DNA of 64,000 bases, taken from contig NZ_JAFMYW010000012.1 in the NCBI RefSeq assembly GCF_017353175.1, positions 208,751-272,750 on the forward strand. Reading direction: 5' to 3'. A program made the position numbers and the translations under genes. The first letter of the stretch is position 1, and every line of letters starts with the position of its first letter. This stretch comes from Fibrella forsythiae. Its GTDB lineage: Bacteria > Bacteroidota > Bacteroidia > Cytophagales > Spirosomataceae. Below, in pieces: positions 26,669-36,700 of this stretch. Below the pieces are notes generated by a model. It made no database searches and was not told the origin of the DNA. It saw only the letters and a program-made list of their open reading frames with translations.

Positions 26669-26772
26669 TTTTTTGTCATCCCGAGGTACGAAGGATCGTG
26701 GCGTCCCTTCTGATAGCGCCTGGCACTTTTGACAGGAACGCCACGATCCCTCATGCTTCGGGATGACAAAAA
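26669..26772. repeat. intergenic inverted repeat
   Basis: Arms TTTTTGTCATCCCGAGG...GGATCGTGGCGT and ACGCCACGATCC...CGGGATGACAAAAA enclose about 30 bases. The GTCATCCCGAG/CGGGATGAC core is a widespread bacterial intergenic repeat type. With its terminal T-run it can act as a terminator between the glycosidase and the sulfatase. Confidence 0.7.
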
Positions 26773-26799
26773 ATATCATTCACGTTAGTACAAATCGTT

Positions 26800-28518
26800 A
26801 TGAAAAAGTGGCTCATTGGCCTTTCAGTAGGCGTAACTGCCCTCTCTTCCGTTCTGCTCTTCAGCGGCTTCGGTAAAAAGAAAGTGGACATCTCATCGCC
26901 TGAAGCGGCCCAGCGACCAAACATCATTGTCATCCTGGCCGACGATCTGGGTTTCTCCGACATTGGTTGCTACGGTAGTGAAATTCACACGCCGAACCTC
27001 GATTATCTGGCCAACAATGGCATTCGCTACACCCAGTTTTACAACACATCGCGCTGTTGCCCAACCCGGGCGGCCTTGCTCACCGGTCTGTACAATCACC
27101 AGGCGGGTATCGGCAAAATGACCGAAGATGACAATACAGCCGGGTATCGTGGCCACATAACCGACAACGCCGTTACGCTGGCCGAAGTGCTGAAAACGGC
27201 AGGCTACCAGACAGCCATGACGGGTAAGTGGCACGTCTCGAACACGTTTGTTCAGAAGAATCCGCAGGAGCAGATGGCCTGGCTGACCCACAAAAAAGAG
27301 GGCGGTGATTTCTCCCCACTCGATCAGTACCCGACCAGTCGGGGATTCGACCGGTATTTCGGCAACATCTGGGGCGTAGTCGATTTCTTCGACCCGTTTA
27401 GCCTGGTAAGTGGTACCAAACCGGTGCAGAACGTCCCCAAAAACTATTACCATACCGACGCCATCAGCGACACGACGGTAGCCTATATCAAATCGTTCGC
27501 CAAATCGTCGGCACCCTTCTTCATGTACGTGGCTGAAACCGCGCCGCACTGGCCCTTACATGCGTTACCCGAGGATATTGCCAAATACAAAGACACCTAC
27601 AAAGGTGGCTGGGATGCTATCCGGAAAACTCGCTATCAGAAGATGGTTAAACTGGGCTTGATCGATCCGGCAAAAACCAAACTCTCTGATCGCTGGAGTA
27701 ATGACCTGAGCTGGGAAGCCAACCCCGACAAGGAATGGGATACCCGCGCCATGGCCGTTCACGCCGCCATGATCGACCGGATGGATCAGGGCATCGGCAA
27801 GATGATCAAAGCCCTCCGCGAAACTGGTCAGCTCGACAACACGCTCATCCTATTTCTGTCAGACAACGGCGCTAGCCCGGAAAGCTCGGCTGGCTACGGC
27901 CCCGGCTTCGACCGCCCCGGCGAAACCCGCGACGGTCGCAAGATCGTCTACGACCTGAAAAAAGAAGTGATGCCCGGCCCACAAACCACGTTCGCCTCGA
28001 TTGGACAGCGGTGGGCCAATGTGGCCAATACCCCCTACCAGTACTGGAAAGCGGAGTCGTATGAAGGTGGCACCCACACGCCCCTGGTGGCATTCTGGCC
28101 TAAAGGCATTACGGCCAAGAAAGGCAGCTACAGCCATCAGGTTGGCCACGTCATGGATTTCATGCGTACGTTCGTCGAACTGACCGGAGCAACGTACCCA
28201 ACTACGTACAAAGGGCACGCCATTACCCCAACCACTGGCGTCAGCCTGGCCCCGTCATTTGCCGGAAAGAAAATAGCCGGTCACGAAACGATCTTTAACG
28301 AGCATTTCGGTGCGCGCTACGCCCGCTCAGGTGATTGGAAACTGGTTTCGGCAAGCAAAGACACTACCTGGCATCTGTTCAACCTGGCGTCCGACAAATC
28401 GGAAACGCAGGACGTAGCCGCTCAAAACCCGGATAAAGTGCGCCAGTTGAGCGGGCTTTGGCGGCAGTGGGCCACTACGCATCAGGTGCTGCCCAAACCC
28501 CAGCCGAAGCGGAATTAG
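26800..28518 (+). CDS. arylsulfatase family enzyme
   Basis: 572 residues with an N-terminal signal or anchor (about 1-22). NIIVILADDLGFSDIGCYGS carries the metal-binding Asp pair. CCPTRAALLTG is the sulfatase signature C-x-P-x-R-x-x-x-L-T-G, with Cys86 to be converted to formylglycine. GKWHVSN and FFMYVAETAPHWPLH supply further active-site Lys and His, and FLSDNGAS more metal ligands. The enzyme removes sulfate esters, probably from the glycan imported by the SusCD system upstream. The formylglycine-generating enzyme needed for maturation is encoded by the next gene, after a long palindrome. Length and motif order are typical. Confidence 0.93.
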   Translation: MKKWLIGLSVGVTALSSVLLFSGFGKKKVDISSPEAAQRPNIIVILADDLGFSDIGCYGSEIHTPNLDYLANNGIRYTQFYNTSRCCPTRAALLTGLYNHQAGIGKMTEDDNTAGYRGHITDNAVTLAEVLKTAGYQTAMTGKWHVSNTFVQKNPQEQMAWLTHKKEGGDFSPLDQYPTSRGFDRYFGNIWGVVDFFDPFSLVSGTKPVQNVPKNYYHTDAISDTTVAYIKSFAKSSAPFFMYVAETAPHWPLHALPEDIAKYKDTYKGGWDAIRKTRYQKMVKLGLIDPAKTKLSDRWSNDLSWEANPDKEWDTRAMAVHAAMIDRMDQGIGKMIKALRETGQLDNTLILFLSDNGASPESSAGYGPGFDRPGETRDGRKIVYDLKKEVMPGPQTTFASIGQRWANVANTPYQYWKAESYEGGTHTPLVAFWPKGITAKKGSYSHQVGHVMDFMRTFVELTGATYPTTYKGHAITPTTGVSLAPSFAGKKIAGHETIFNEHFGARYARSGDWKLVSASKDTTWHLFNLASDKSETQDVAAQNPDKVRQLSGLWRQWATTHQVLPKPQPKRN

Positions 28519-28593
28519 CGAGTTATTTTTGTGTGGTTTCGCGGGTTCTTACTCCACACGCCAGGGCTTATAAAAAGTGAAGCGGAATGTTGT

Positions 28594-28763
28594 CGGCCCA
28601 TCGGGCCACAACATTGGTAGACAATACAACAGCCCACCAACCGAACGTCCCGTCAGGGAAACAACATTGGTACCTGGCTAAAACCGATGTTTTGTCCCTG
28701 ACGGGACGTAACTTATCGGCGGCACCACACCGTTTCCTACCAATGCTGTGGCCCGATGGGCCG
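28594..28763. repeat. nested palindrome between the sulfatase and FGE genes
   Basis: Outer arms CGGCCCATCGGGCCACAACA and TGTGGCCCGATGGGCCG; inner arms CGTCCCGTCAGGGA and TCCCTGACGGGACGT, all within 170 bases, with repeated AACATTGGTA-type words. It could terminate the sulfatase transcript. The two nested hairpins suggest a mobile palindromic unit rather than a simple terminator. Confidence 0.72.
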
Positions 28764-28844
28764 ATCCAGTTTTCATAAGAAAGACTTCCTTCGTACACGA
28801 AAGCAACCAGCAACGTACCTGAAAAGTAAGTGAACGAATTCAGG

Positions 28845-28852
28845 TATCTTTG
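28845..28852 (+). promoter_or_regulatory. Bacteroidota -7 box (TATCTTTG)
   Basis: TATCTTTG fits TAnnTTTG exactly, 29 bases before the FGE ATG. No clear TTG lies at the -33 distance. A copy of the CAGGTACGT motif separates box and start codon. Confidence 0.5.
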
Positions 28853-28881
28853 ACTATCAAAACCAGTTCATTCAGGTACGT

Positions 28882-30039
28882 ATGTTCAGTCGACTAGTCA
28901 GTCGGGCAAGTCTTGGGGTAGCAGTTCTGGTAGGGCTTGCCGCTTGTCAGCAAAACAGGTCAGACAACGCACAATCAAGCGCTACTGCGGTTTCCTCCGG
29001 CTCAACAATCGCCGATACCGCCATTACCAGTTGCCATGCCAGCCTGCCAGCCCGAATGGCGTCGGGTACGTCGGCACAGACGTTGACGGCAGGCCATTCT
29101 GCCGACCACAAGGGCATGGTCGCCATTCCCGCAGGTACGTTTCAGATGGGTGCAGATAATGACCAGGCACGGCCCGACGAATACCCGAAACACACGGTTT
29201 GCCTCGATGGCTTCTGGATGGATGCCGGAGAGGTAACCAACGCGGAATTTGCCCGGTTTGTGAAAGCCACCGGCTACATAACCACCGCCGAACGCAAACC
29301 CGATTGGGAAGAGATGCGCAAGCAACTACCACCCGGCACCCCAAAACCCGCTGATGACTTGCTGGTAGCCAGTTCGCTGGTCTTCACGATGCCCGATCAG
29401 GCCGTTTCGCTCAGCGATTATAGCCAGTGGTGGAAATGGGTGGCCGGAGCCGACTGGCGACATCCCGAAGGTCCCGGCAGTTCCATTGCAGGCAAAGACA
29501 ATTACCCCGTTGTGCAGGTATCCTGGGACGATGCGCAGGCCTATGCCAAGTGGGCAGGCAAGCGACTACCAACCGAAGCCGAATGGGAATGGGCCGCGCG
29601 TGGAGGCCTAAAACAGGCCATCTATCCCTGGGGCGACGAACCTGTTGACGCCGGGAAGCCTAAAGCCAATAGCTGGCAGGGGACGTTCCCGAACAGGAAT
29701 ACCAAACGCGACGGATTCAACTGGACAGCCCCCGTAAAGTCGTTCACGCCAAATGGCTACGGCCTTTACGATATGGCCGGTAATGTCTGGGAATGGTGCA
29801 GTGATTTCTACCGCCCCGATTATTATGAGACGCAGGCCAGAGCCGGCGTTGTTAAAAACCCGACCGGCCCCCTGCAAAGCTTCGATCCCGACGAACCCAC
29901 TGTGCCGAAACGGGTACAACGCGGCGGCTCGTTCCTTTGCAACGATTCGTATTGCAGCAGCTATCGTTCAGCCGCCCGCATGAAATCCAGCCCTGATACC
30001 GGCCTTTCCCATACCGGCTTCCGCTGCGTCATGGACTGA
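28882..30039 (+). CDS. formylglycine-generating enzyme (sulfatase-modifying factor) lipoprotein
   Basis: 385 residues. The lipobox VGLAACQQN (Cys about residue 22) predicts a lipoprotein, followed by a Ser/Ala-rich linker. The FGE-sulfatase domain starts at GMVAIPAGTFQMG (about 79) and continues through YPKHTVCLDGFWMDAGEVTN, YPVVQVSWDDAQAYAKWAGK, RLPTEAEWEWAARGG and YDMAGNVWEWCSDFY. The catalytic cysteine pair is Cys353 and Cys358 in SFLCNDSYCSSYR, with the same five-residue spacing as in human SUMF1. It converts the Cys of the sulfatase signature to formylglycine using oxygen. Being exported, it would mature the upstream sulfatase outside the cytoplasm. It has its own -7 box. Confidence 0.92.
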   Translation: MFSRLVSRASLGVAVLVGLAACQQNRSDNAQSSATAVSSGSTIADTAITSCHASLPARMASGTSAQTLTAGHSADHKGMVAIPAGTFQMGADNDQARPDEYPKHTVCLDGFWMDAGEVTNAEFARFVKATGYITTAERKPDWEEMRKQLPPGTPKPADDLLVASSLVFTMPDQAVSLSDYSQWWKWVAGADWRHPEGPGSSIAGKDNYPVVQVSWDDAQAYAKWAGKRLPTEAEWEWAARGGLKQAIYPWGDEPVDAGKPKANSWQGTFPNRNTKRDGFNWTAPVKSFTPNGYGLYDMAGNVWEWCSDFYRPDYYETQARAGVVKNPTGPLQSFDPDEPTVPKRVQRGGSFLCNDSYCSSYRSAARMKSSPDTGLSHTGFRCVMD

Positions 30040-30086
30040 CTGACTGTTTAGCTTCACGCTATCACGAATCCAACCAAATAGACCAT

Positions 30087-30135
30087 AAAAATGCCCCTGC
30101 TTAAGCGTGAATTAGCTTAAGCAGGGGCATTTTTA
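30087..30135. terminator. bidirectional terminator
   Basis: Perfect stem AATGCCCCTGCTTAAGC/GCTTAAGCAGGGGCATT with an eight-base loop and A/T runs on both sides, between the convergent FGE and M28 peptidase genes. Confidence 0.85.
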
Positions 30136-30153
30136 ATTCGCAACAGCTGACCG

Positions 30154-31746
30154 TTACCGGGCGGGAATCTGCGCGGTTGGAGCTACAGGCTCTTTTGCAG
30201 GAATTTTCTGATCACGCATGGCGGCGTTATACACGAAGGCTGCCACTACAGTAGCGGCCTGTTTCAGATCATCGGGTTGCAGGTGATCGTAGGTATCCAT
30301 GTTCGTATGGTGGGTACGTGTGTTGTATTCGATCCGGTCCTGAATGAACTGGAATCCCGGAATACCCACCCGGTCGAACGACTGGTGATCGGTACCACCC
30401 GTGTTTTGGGCCGTTACGGTCGTTGCGCCCAGATCGTTGAACGGCTTCAGCCACTGCGAGAAAATTGGTCCGGCAGCTACGTTGCCCTGCAGATAAATAC
30501 CCCGGATCTTACCCGTTCCGTTATCGACGTTGAAGTAAGCCGAAATATTCTCGCCGTCTTTCGTCAGCTTGCTGGTCTTGGCATCGACCAGGTGGTTCGT
30601 CACATAATTCCGTGAGCCGAACAGGCCCTGCTCTTCGCCGCTCCACAGCGCAATACGGATGGTCCGGCGAGGCTTCGCGCCAACGGCCTTCAGAATCCGA
30701 ACGGCCTCCATCATGACCGAACTGCCAGCGGCGTTGTCGGTAGCACCCGTAGCGGCATGCCACGAGTCAAGGTGAGCACCGAGCATTACCACTTCATCTT
30801 TCAACTTCGGATCAGTACCCGGAATTTCGGCCAGTACATTGTAGCCCTTGATGTCGTCGGCGAAGAATTTGGTTTTCACGTCGACCTCCAGCTTCACAGG
30901 TACGTTCGCCTTCATCAACCGGCACAGCATCATGTAATCTTCCGCCGAGATCGACAGGTCGGCCAGATCATCAGGCACGGCACCCAGGGCCGCGTTGGCG
31001 TAGTCGCCGCTTACGAACAGCGTACCGTCTTTGCTGGTTTGCGTACTGTTCAGGATACCAACGGCGCCTTCCGTTTTGGCCATTTTGCGCATCTTCTGGT
31101 TGAAGACGTTACGGGTCCGCATGGTCTGCATCATCCGGCGCATGGTCGAATCACCACCCGCGCCACCGCGTTGGCCACCGCCACCCCGTGGGGCTTCTGC
31201 ACTCGCCATTTTCTGCAATTCGTCATCCGTGTAACGATCGGCATCAGCTTTGAACGAAGGCGATATCTTATACGACTGGTCCATCAGAATAATCTTATTC
31301 TTTAGCTTACCCTTATAATTTTCCAGGGCCATCGTATCGGTATCCGTAATGAAAAGTATGTCGGCCGTTTGCAGCTTGTTCGTACTGCCGCTCCAGGCAC
31401 GGGGAACGGCGATCATCGACTTGTAATACGGGGCGGTCATGGCGAAATAAGAGCGTTCTACGTTCCAGCCTTTTCCCCAATCGCCCCACGATTCGAGGCG
31501 GGCGTTTTGCAAGCCGTAACCAGCCAGTTTTCCTTTGGCGTAGTTGGCCGCATTGACATAACCAGGGCCCTGAATCCGGGGGCCATTCACGTCGGTCAGG
31601 TGAAAAGCCAGATCCATTACCTGCGACTTTTGCATTCCTTCCTGACGAATCTTGTCCATCGTAGCCATGTCAATTTTCTCGTCCTGGCCATAAGAAAGTA
31701 ACGAACCGCCAACGAGCAGTCCGGTGAGTAGTAGTTTGTTTGTCAT
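30154..31746 (-). CDS. secreted M28 family zinc peptidase (carboxypeptidase Q-like)
   Basis: I start at ATG 31746 (MTNKLLLTGLLVGGSLLSYG), where a signal peptide begins, instead of the in-frame ATG 23 codons upstream. About 530 residues. An N-terminal region (DLAFHLTDVNGPRIQGPGY) leads into a PA-domain-like insert with an Arg/Gly-rich loop (APRGGGGQRGGAGGD). The M28 catalytic domain follows: VMLGAHLDSWHAATGATDNA supplies the first His and two Asp ligands, WSGEEQGLFGS the catalytic Glu pair, and FNVDNGTGK and RTHHTNMDTYDHL the remaining ligands. It is a periplasmic or secreted aminopeptidase/carboxypeptidase releasing single amino acids. It is a single gene, convergent with FGE. Confidence 0.9.
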   Translation of the reverse strand: MTNKLLLTGLLVGGSLLSYGQDEKIDMATMDKIRQEGMQKSQVMDLAFHLTDVNGPRIQGPGYVNAANYAKGKLAGYGLQNARLESWGDWGKGWNVERSYFAMTAPYYKSMIAVPRAWSGSTNKLQTADILFITDTDTMALENYKGKLKNKIILMDQSYKISPSFKADADRYTDDELQKMASAEAPRGGGGQRGGAGGDSTMRRMMQTMRTRNVFNQKMRKMAKTEGAVGILNSTQTSKDGTLFVSGDYANAALGAVPDDLADLSISAEDYMMLCRLMKANVPVKLEVDVKTKFFADDIKGYNVLAEIPGTDPKLKDEVVMLGAHLDSWHAATGATDNAAGSSVMMEAVRILKAVGAKPRRTIRIALWSGEEQGLFGSRNYVTNHLVDAKTSKLTKDGENISAYFNVDNGTGKIRGIYLQGNVAAGPIFSQWLKPFNDLGATTVTAQNTGGTDHQSFDRVGIPGFQFIQDRIEYNTRTHHTNMDTYDHLQPDDLKQAATVVAAFVYNAAMRDQKIPAKEPVAPTAQIPAR

Positions 31747-31968
31747 GAAATATGGTAAAGTTGGGGAAGTAGCCCGAAGATAACGATTTAGCGTTAGTGA
31801 GTAGTCATTTGGCAATACGTTACTGCTTTAGGTCTATATTTTCGCAGCCAAATGCTACATATGACAGAATATAGTTTTGTAAACTGAACATTCAGCAGAA
31901 AGCGCCAGTCCGATCACATTCCTTCATTAACAAATTAAGATGACTTATCTGGCAACGGGCTAAACGCC

Positions 31969-31976
31969 TACTTTTG
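31969..31976 (+). promoter_or_regulatory. Bacteroidota -7 box (TACTTTTG)
   Basis: Exact TAnnTTTG match 26 bases before the PhoD-like gene ATG; no TTG is seen at the usual -33 spacing. Confidence 0.5.
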
Positions 31977-32002
31977 TCAGGTCTACGATTCAGCTAATCC
32001 GA

Positions 32003-33013
32003 ATGAAACACCTCATTACTCTTGGCCTGTTAGGCTGCGCCTTATTCACAGGCTGCCGGACCAGCCAGACAACCAGTTCGCAACAACCCGTCACCACCAT
32101 TGCCTTTGGTTCATGCAGCGACCAGAAGCGGCCACAACCGCTCTGGGATGACATCGTGGCGCAAAAGCCCGACGTCTGGGTGTGGCTTGGCGACAATATC
32201 TACGGCGATTCGGAAAGTATGGACACGTTGCGTGCCAAGTACGATCGACAGAAATCGAACCCGGTCTATAAGCAACTACGCCAGTCGACACAGATCATCG
32301 GCGTTTGGGACGATCATGATTATGGCGTGAACGATGGTGGCAAAGAGTATCCGAAGCGCAAGGAAAGTCAGCAGGTGATGCTCGATTTTCTGGACGTACC
32401 GGCCACCAGCCCTCTCAGGAAGCAGGAAGGCGCATACTCGGCCCACACCTATGGGCCAAAAGGGCAACGGGTAAAGGTAATTTTGCTGGATGCCCGGTAT
32501 TTCCGTGACCCGCTGAAGAAAAACGGGAAAGACAACGTACCTGACCCATCAGGCGATATGCTGGGGGAAGCCCAATGGCGTTGGCTGGAAAAGGAACTAA
32601 CCAACTCCGACGCTGATGTACATGTCATCGGTAGCGGCGTTCAGGTGCTGCCCGAAGAACACGTCTATGAAAAATGGGCTAACTTCCCCACCGCCCGTCA
32701 GCGCCTGCTTGAGCTACTGGTCAAGACGATGCCCAAAGGTGCCCTCTTTATCAGCGGCGACCGACATATGGCCGAAGTATCGAAAGTGACCGTACCCGGC
32801 CTCAGTTATGCCCTTTTCGACATCACCAGTAGCGGCCTGACCCACGTATCGAAACCACACGTAGAAGCCAATAAACACCGCGTTGGCGAGATGGTGACTG
32901 AACTAAACTACGGCCTGATCACGATCGACTGGAACAAAAAACCGCTAACCGCCACAGTCAAGATCAACGGCGACAAACAGGCAACGTACCTGACGCAGGA
33001 AGTTACCTTTTAG
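32003..33013 (+). CDS. PhoD-like phosphatase lipoprotein
   Basis: 336 residues with a lipobox (GCALFTGCRTS, lipidated Cys about residue 18). PhoD signature elements: TIAFGSCSDQ, PDVWVWLGDNIYGDS, IIGVWDDHDYGVNDGG, KVILLDARYFRDP, and the late ISGDRHMAEV. The family hydrolyses phosphodiesters and phosphomonoesters using Fe/Ca. Here the N-terminal PhoD_N domain is missing, as in many short Bacteroidota forms. The lipoprotein signal places it in the periplasm or on the outer membrane. It stands alone between terminators; a second phosphoesterase gene is 5 kb downstream, but no Pho box was recognised. Confidence 0.88.
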   Translation: MKHLITLGLLGCALFTGCRTSQTTSSQQPVTTIAFGSCSDQKRPQPLWDDIVAQKPDVWVWLGDNIYGDSESMDTLRAKYDRQKSNPVYKQLRQSTQIIGVWDDHDYGVNDGGKEYPKRKESQQVMLDFLDVPATSPLRKQEGAYSAHTYGPKGQRVKVILLDARYFRDPLKKNGKDNVPDPSGDMLGEAQWRWLEKELTNSDADVHVIGSGVQVLPEEHVYEKWANFPTARQRLLELLVKTMPKGALFISGDRHMAEVSKVTVPGLSYALFDITSSGLTHVSKPHVEANKHRVGEMVTELNYGLITIDWNKKPLTATVKINGDKQATYLTQEVTF

Positions 33014-33014
33014 C

Positions 33015-33063
33015 GTAGTTTCTTCGCTGGTTGAGTCCCCTGACTAGCCAGCGAAGAAACTAC
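33015..33063. terminator. bidirectional terminator-like hairpin
   Basis: Perfect 16-bp arms GTAGTTTCTTCGCTGG and CCAGCGAAGAAACTAC between the convergent PhoD-like and VOC genes. Confidence 0.75.
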
Positions 33064-33086
33064 AGCGCGAAAACAATAGTCTACAG

Positions 33087-33548
33087 CTAGGCCTGTTCCA
33101 GCGCAGCGATATCGAGTTTGGTCATGTTCAGCATGGCGGCCATGGCTCGCTTTGCTTTGGCCGGATCTTTATGGCTAAGCAGACTACCTAGTGCAGAGGG
33201 CACCACTTGCCACGATACCCCAAATCTATCTTTCAGCCAACCGCACTGCCCTTTTTCGCCCCCATCGGATAGTTTCTCCCAAAAGTGATCGATCTCTTCC
33301 TGCGTTTCGCAGCTGATGAAAAGCGAAATACCATTGGTAAAGCTGAAACTCGGCCCACCGTTCAGGGCATAAAACGGTTGGCCATCGAGTTGAAACACAA
33401 CAGACATAGCACTTCCCGGTTGGCCGGGTCCAGCGTCGCCGGATCGGCTTACATGGGTAATGGCTGAGTTTTTGAATACAGACGTATACAGCGTTGCGGC
33501 CTCTTCGGCTTGATTGTTAAACGTCAGGAATGTAGTGATCTTTTGCAT
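33087..33548 (-). CDS. VOC family protein (PhnB-like)
   Basis: The start is placed at ATG 33548 (MQKITTFLTFNNQAEEAATL), where the domain begins; the frame is open 29 codons further back without homology. The 153-residue product has the PhnB-type vicinal oxygen chelate fold, with a paired beta-alpha-beta-beta-beta layout: YTSVFKNSAI, SVVFQLDGQPFYALNGGP, GISLFISCETQEEIDHFWEK and CGWLKDRFGVSWQVVP. Such proteins are soluble dimers of uncertain function, sometimes resistance or demethylase-like. No metal ligands are certain here. It is a single gene between terminators. Confidence 0.88.
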   Translation of the reverse strand: MQKITTFLTFNNQAEEAATLYTSVFKNSAITHVSRSGDAGPGQPGSAMSVVFQLDGQPFYALNGGPSFSFTNGISLFISCETQEEIDHFWEKLSDGGEKGQCGWLKDRFGVSWQVVPSALGSLLSHKDPAKAKRAMAAMLNMTKLDIAALEQA

Positions 33549-33661
33549 GTTGTTTACCGGTTTATGAAGAGCAAATGTAACGCAGAAGCTGCTGGTCGGT
33601 AGTGGGTAAGAATGACAATGTGAGGGGGGAATCAAGCCAATACATGTGGATTGGGCCTACG

Positions 33662-33697
33662 AAAAACGCCCCGAAATAAAGCTATTCCGGGGCGTTT
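33662..33697. terminator. terminator-like hairpin
   Basis: Stem AAACGCCCCG/CGGGGCGTTT around a 14-base loop, followed by CTG rather than a long T-run. It lies between the VOC gene and the S41 protease gene, both on the minus strand, so it probably ends the protease transcript. Confidence 0.7.
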
Positions 33698-33749
33698 CTG
33701 CTTATTGTACTGGCCAGCGTGTATTGCGTCGAGCGACAGCACCAACCAC

Positions 33750-36700
33750 TTACTTTCCGTTCATTACCTTACCCGACTTCGTCTCGTCGAGCTGTTTCGT
33801 CAATTCCTTCACCGCCGTGCTCAGCTGTAGATTCTGGTCGGTGTAGCTCTCACCGATGGGGCGCGACACAGGTACGTCGACGGGGCGGGGAGCCAGTTCC
33901 ATGTCTTTGCCTGTGTTATCGGTAATCTTCGAGAAGGGCAGTCGAATCGACGAACCATCGATGAGTTGCGCTGCCGATGTAAAGATGATCCAGCCGGCGG
34001 TTGGTTCGCCCACCACTTTTCCCAGTTTCAGCGAACGGTACCCTTCCGTGAAATCCTCGGCATCAGACAGTGAATGTTGGTTCGTGACCAGAATCGTTGG
34101 CGTTTCCAATGCACGCTGACCCAGTTGTGATCGGGCCGGTGCGGCGGGCAACCCGCGTGATGTCATGGTCAGGTAGCCTTTCCGGGCGAATACATCGATG
34201 GCGTACGGATTGACGAAGCCACCGTTGTTGTTGCGCACATCTACGACCACGCCCTCGCGCGCATGATTGTCGGCATCCAGGTCAATGTACAACTGGTTCA
34301 GCGACTCGGCCGACATATCGAACATGTGAACGTACCCGAGCCGTCCGTTGCTGGCTTTGTCAACGAAGTCACGTTGCTGCTGAACCCACTGTTTATAGAG
34401 TAACCCCTTCTCCGTTGCCAGATTGACCGGCAACACGCTTACGTCTTTAGGCGCGGCCGTTGGGCCAGTTGCCACGGCCAGCGTAATGCGGCGGTTGATT
34501 TTGTTGTTCAGCAACTGGTCCAGATTGGTAGTGGCGTCGATCGTTGTCCCATCAACGGATAGCACGTAATCACCGGTTTTGATCGTTCCGGACAGGAAAG
34601 CGGGGCCCAGGTTAACTACCTCGGTAACCATCAGCTTACCCGTATTCTCGTAGGTGATCCGGTCAAAACGCAGGCCCAGCCGTCCGGTCGTAATGTCAAC
34701 AGCGCCTTGCGGACCCGATACGCCCGAGTGTGACGCATTCAATTCGCCTACCATCAGGTTTAGTAAGCGGCGAAGTTCGTCGGGGGTTCTGGCTCCTGCG
34801 GCATAGGGTTCGTAGTTTGCTTTTATGTCGTTCCAGTTCGTGCCGTGGAACTCAGGGTCGTAGAAACCTTTGTTCTGCACGTCCCACGCCTGCTGGAACA
34901 CTTGCAGTTTTTCGGTCGCAAAATCAACGTCCAGCTCAGCAGTCACGGCCAACGGTTTAGGCTCCCTCGATGTGAGCGAGATCGACTGAATACGGCCCTG
35001 CTCCAGGTAGTAAACGTCTTTCCCGTCGGCGGTGAACTGCGCGTTGCTCTTTTGCCCCGGCGTGGTTGTCAGCTGACGTGCCACAGGTCGTTCGCTACCT
35101 GTTTCGTCCAGTGAGTAGGTGTACAGATTCTGCCGACCGGCCACACTGGCAACCAGCAACAGCGTTTTTCCATCTTTACTGATCGTCTGCTGATCCACTT
35201 CGATTCCCACCGGCAACAGGCTGAGCCGCTGACGGATACCATCGAACACAACAGTTGTGTTTTCTTTCCCCACCCCTTTCGACTTTGCGGTTGTATCGAG
35301 TGGCGTACGACCTTGTGGGGCCGTTGACGTGCTGGTTGGCGTTGTGGTTCTCACGTTGCGGGGCACCTCCTCATTAAACAGGTCACGGAACTGATCTTCA
35401 CGGAATTTAGGCAGCTTCGGCACCAGATCGACGCGGGCAATCTGGGCGGTTTCGGTACGCTGATTGGTACCAAACAGAATGTACTTGCCATCGGGGCTCC
35501 AGTTCACGTTGCCGCCAAAGGTATTGGCCAGAAAGCTCACCGGCTTAGCCTCACCACCAGCGATTGGCACCACCCACACATTGCGGAAGGTTTTGGTACC
35601 ATAAGCCACAAACGCCAGCCATTTGCCATCGGGCGAGAAGGTCAACGTACCTGACCCGGCAAAGGGTGCCCGCCCCAGATAACCTTTGTACAGCACCCGG
35701 TCTTTCCTGGTGCCCATATCCATAATGCGTAATTCCTGCCCATTGCGCATAAACGCCACTGACTGCCCATCTGGCGACACCACGGGCGAACTGTCGTCGA
35801 GCGGTGAATTGGTCAGGCGGGTTTCGGCGTTGGTCGAAAAATCGTACTGGAACAGGTTGGCCATGCCATGGCGCGTGCTGGCGTAAATTAAACTGCGGCT
35901 GTTGGGCATCCAGGCCACCTGCGACTCTACGGCGGGGCTATTACTCACCCGAACGGCATCGCCACCATCTTTGGCCGACGCCGCAAACACCTCACCGTGG
36001 GCCGTAAACGCCACTTTCTTCCCATCCGGCGAAACGGCAAGATCCCGGAATTGCGTGGTCAGCTTCTGGTGATCGACAGACGAGCCAGCCGCTGCACCGC
36101 GCAGCCGAATGGCAACCGGCGTGGCCTTTTTCGAGGCAATATCATACGACCAGATCTGGAAATCACGCTCAAACACGATCGACTTCCCGTTGTTACTAAT
36201 CGACGGCCACAGCACCCGACCATCTTTAAACGTGGTCAGCATGGTAGCCGCCCCTTTCATTGGCTTCGACCACAGGTTCTGGCTTCCGTTCCGGTCCGAC
36301 ATGAAGTAGATCGTCTGTCCGTCGGTGCTCCAGATCGGCCAGAGTTCCTTGGCCCCGCCTTCGGTGAGGCGTTCGTAGGTTGGTTTATCACCCTTTTTTG
36401 CCCCGATCTTGCATGTCCAGATCTCGGTCTGATCCAGGTGGCTGCTGCCTTTGCGCCACCACTGCGCCGCCGAAATACCGCGTGCTGAAAAAGCCAGCGT
36501 AGACCCATCGGGCGACGGTGTGCCAAAGAATTCGCTAGCGTAGCGGTCGGCCGTAACGGGCATCGGCGTTCCACCCGTAATGGCTACCCGGTACATGTCG
36601 TTCATGCTGGAAATATCCCGGCTTGTCGACTGGAAATACACCATCTTCCCATCTTTGGCCCAGGCCGTCAGGCTTTCGGCGCCATCGTCAAACGTCAGCC

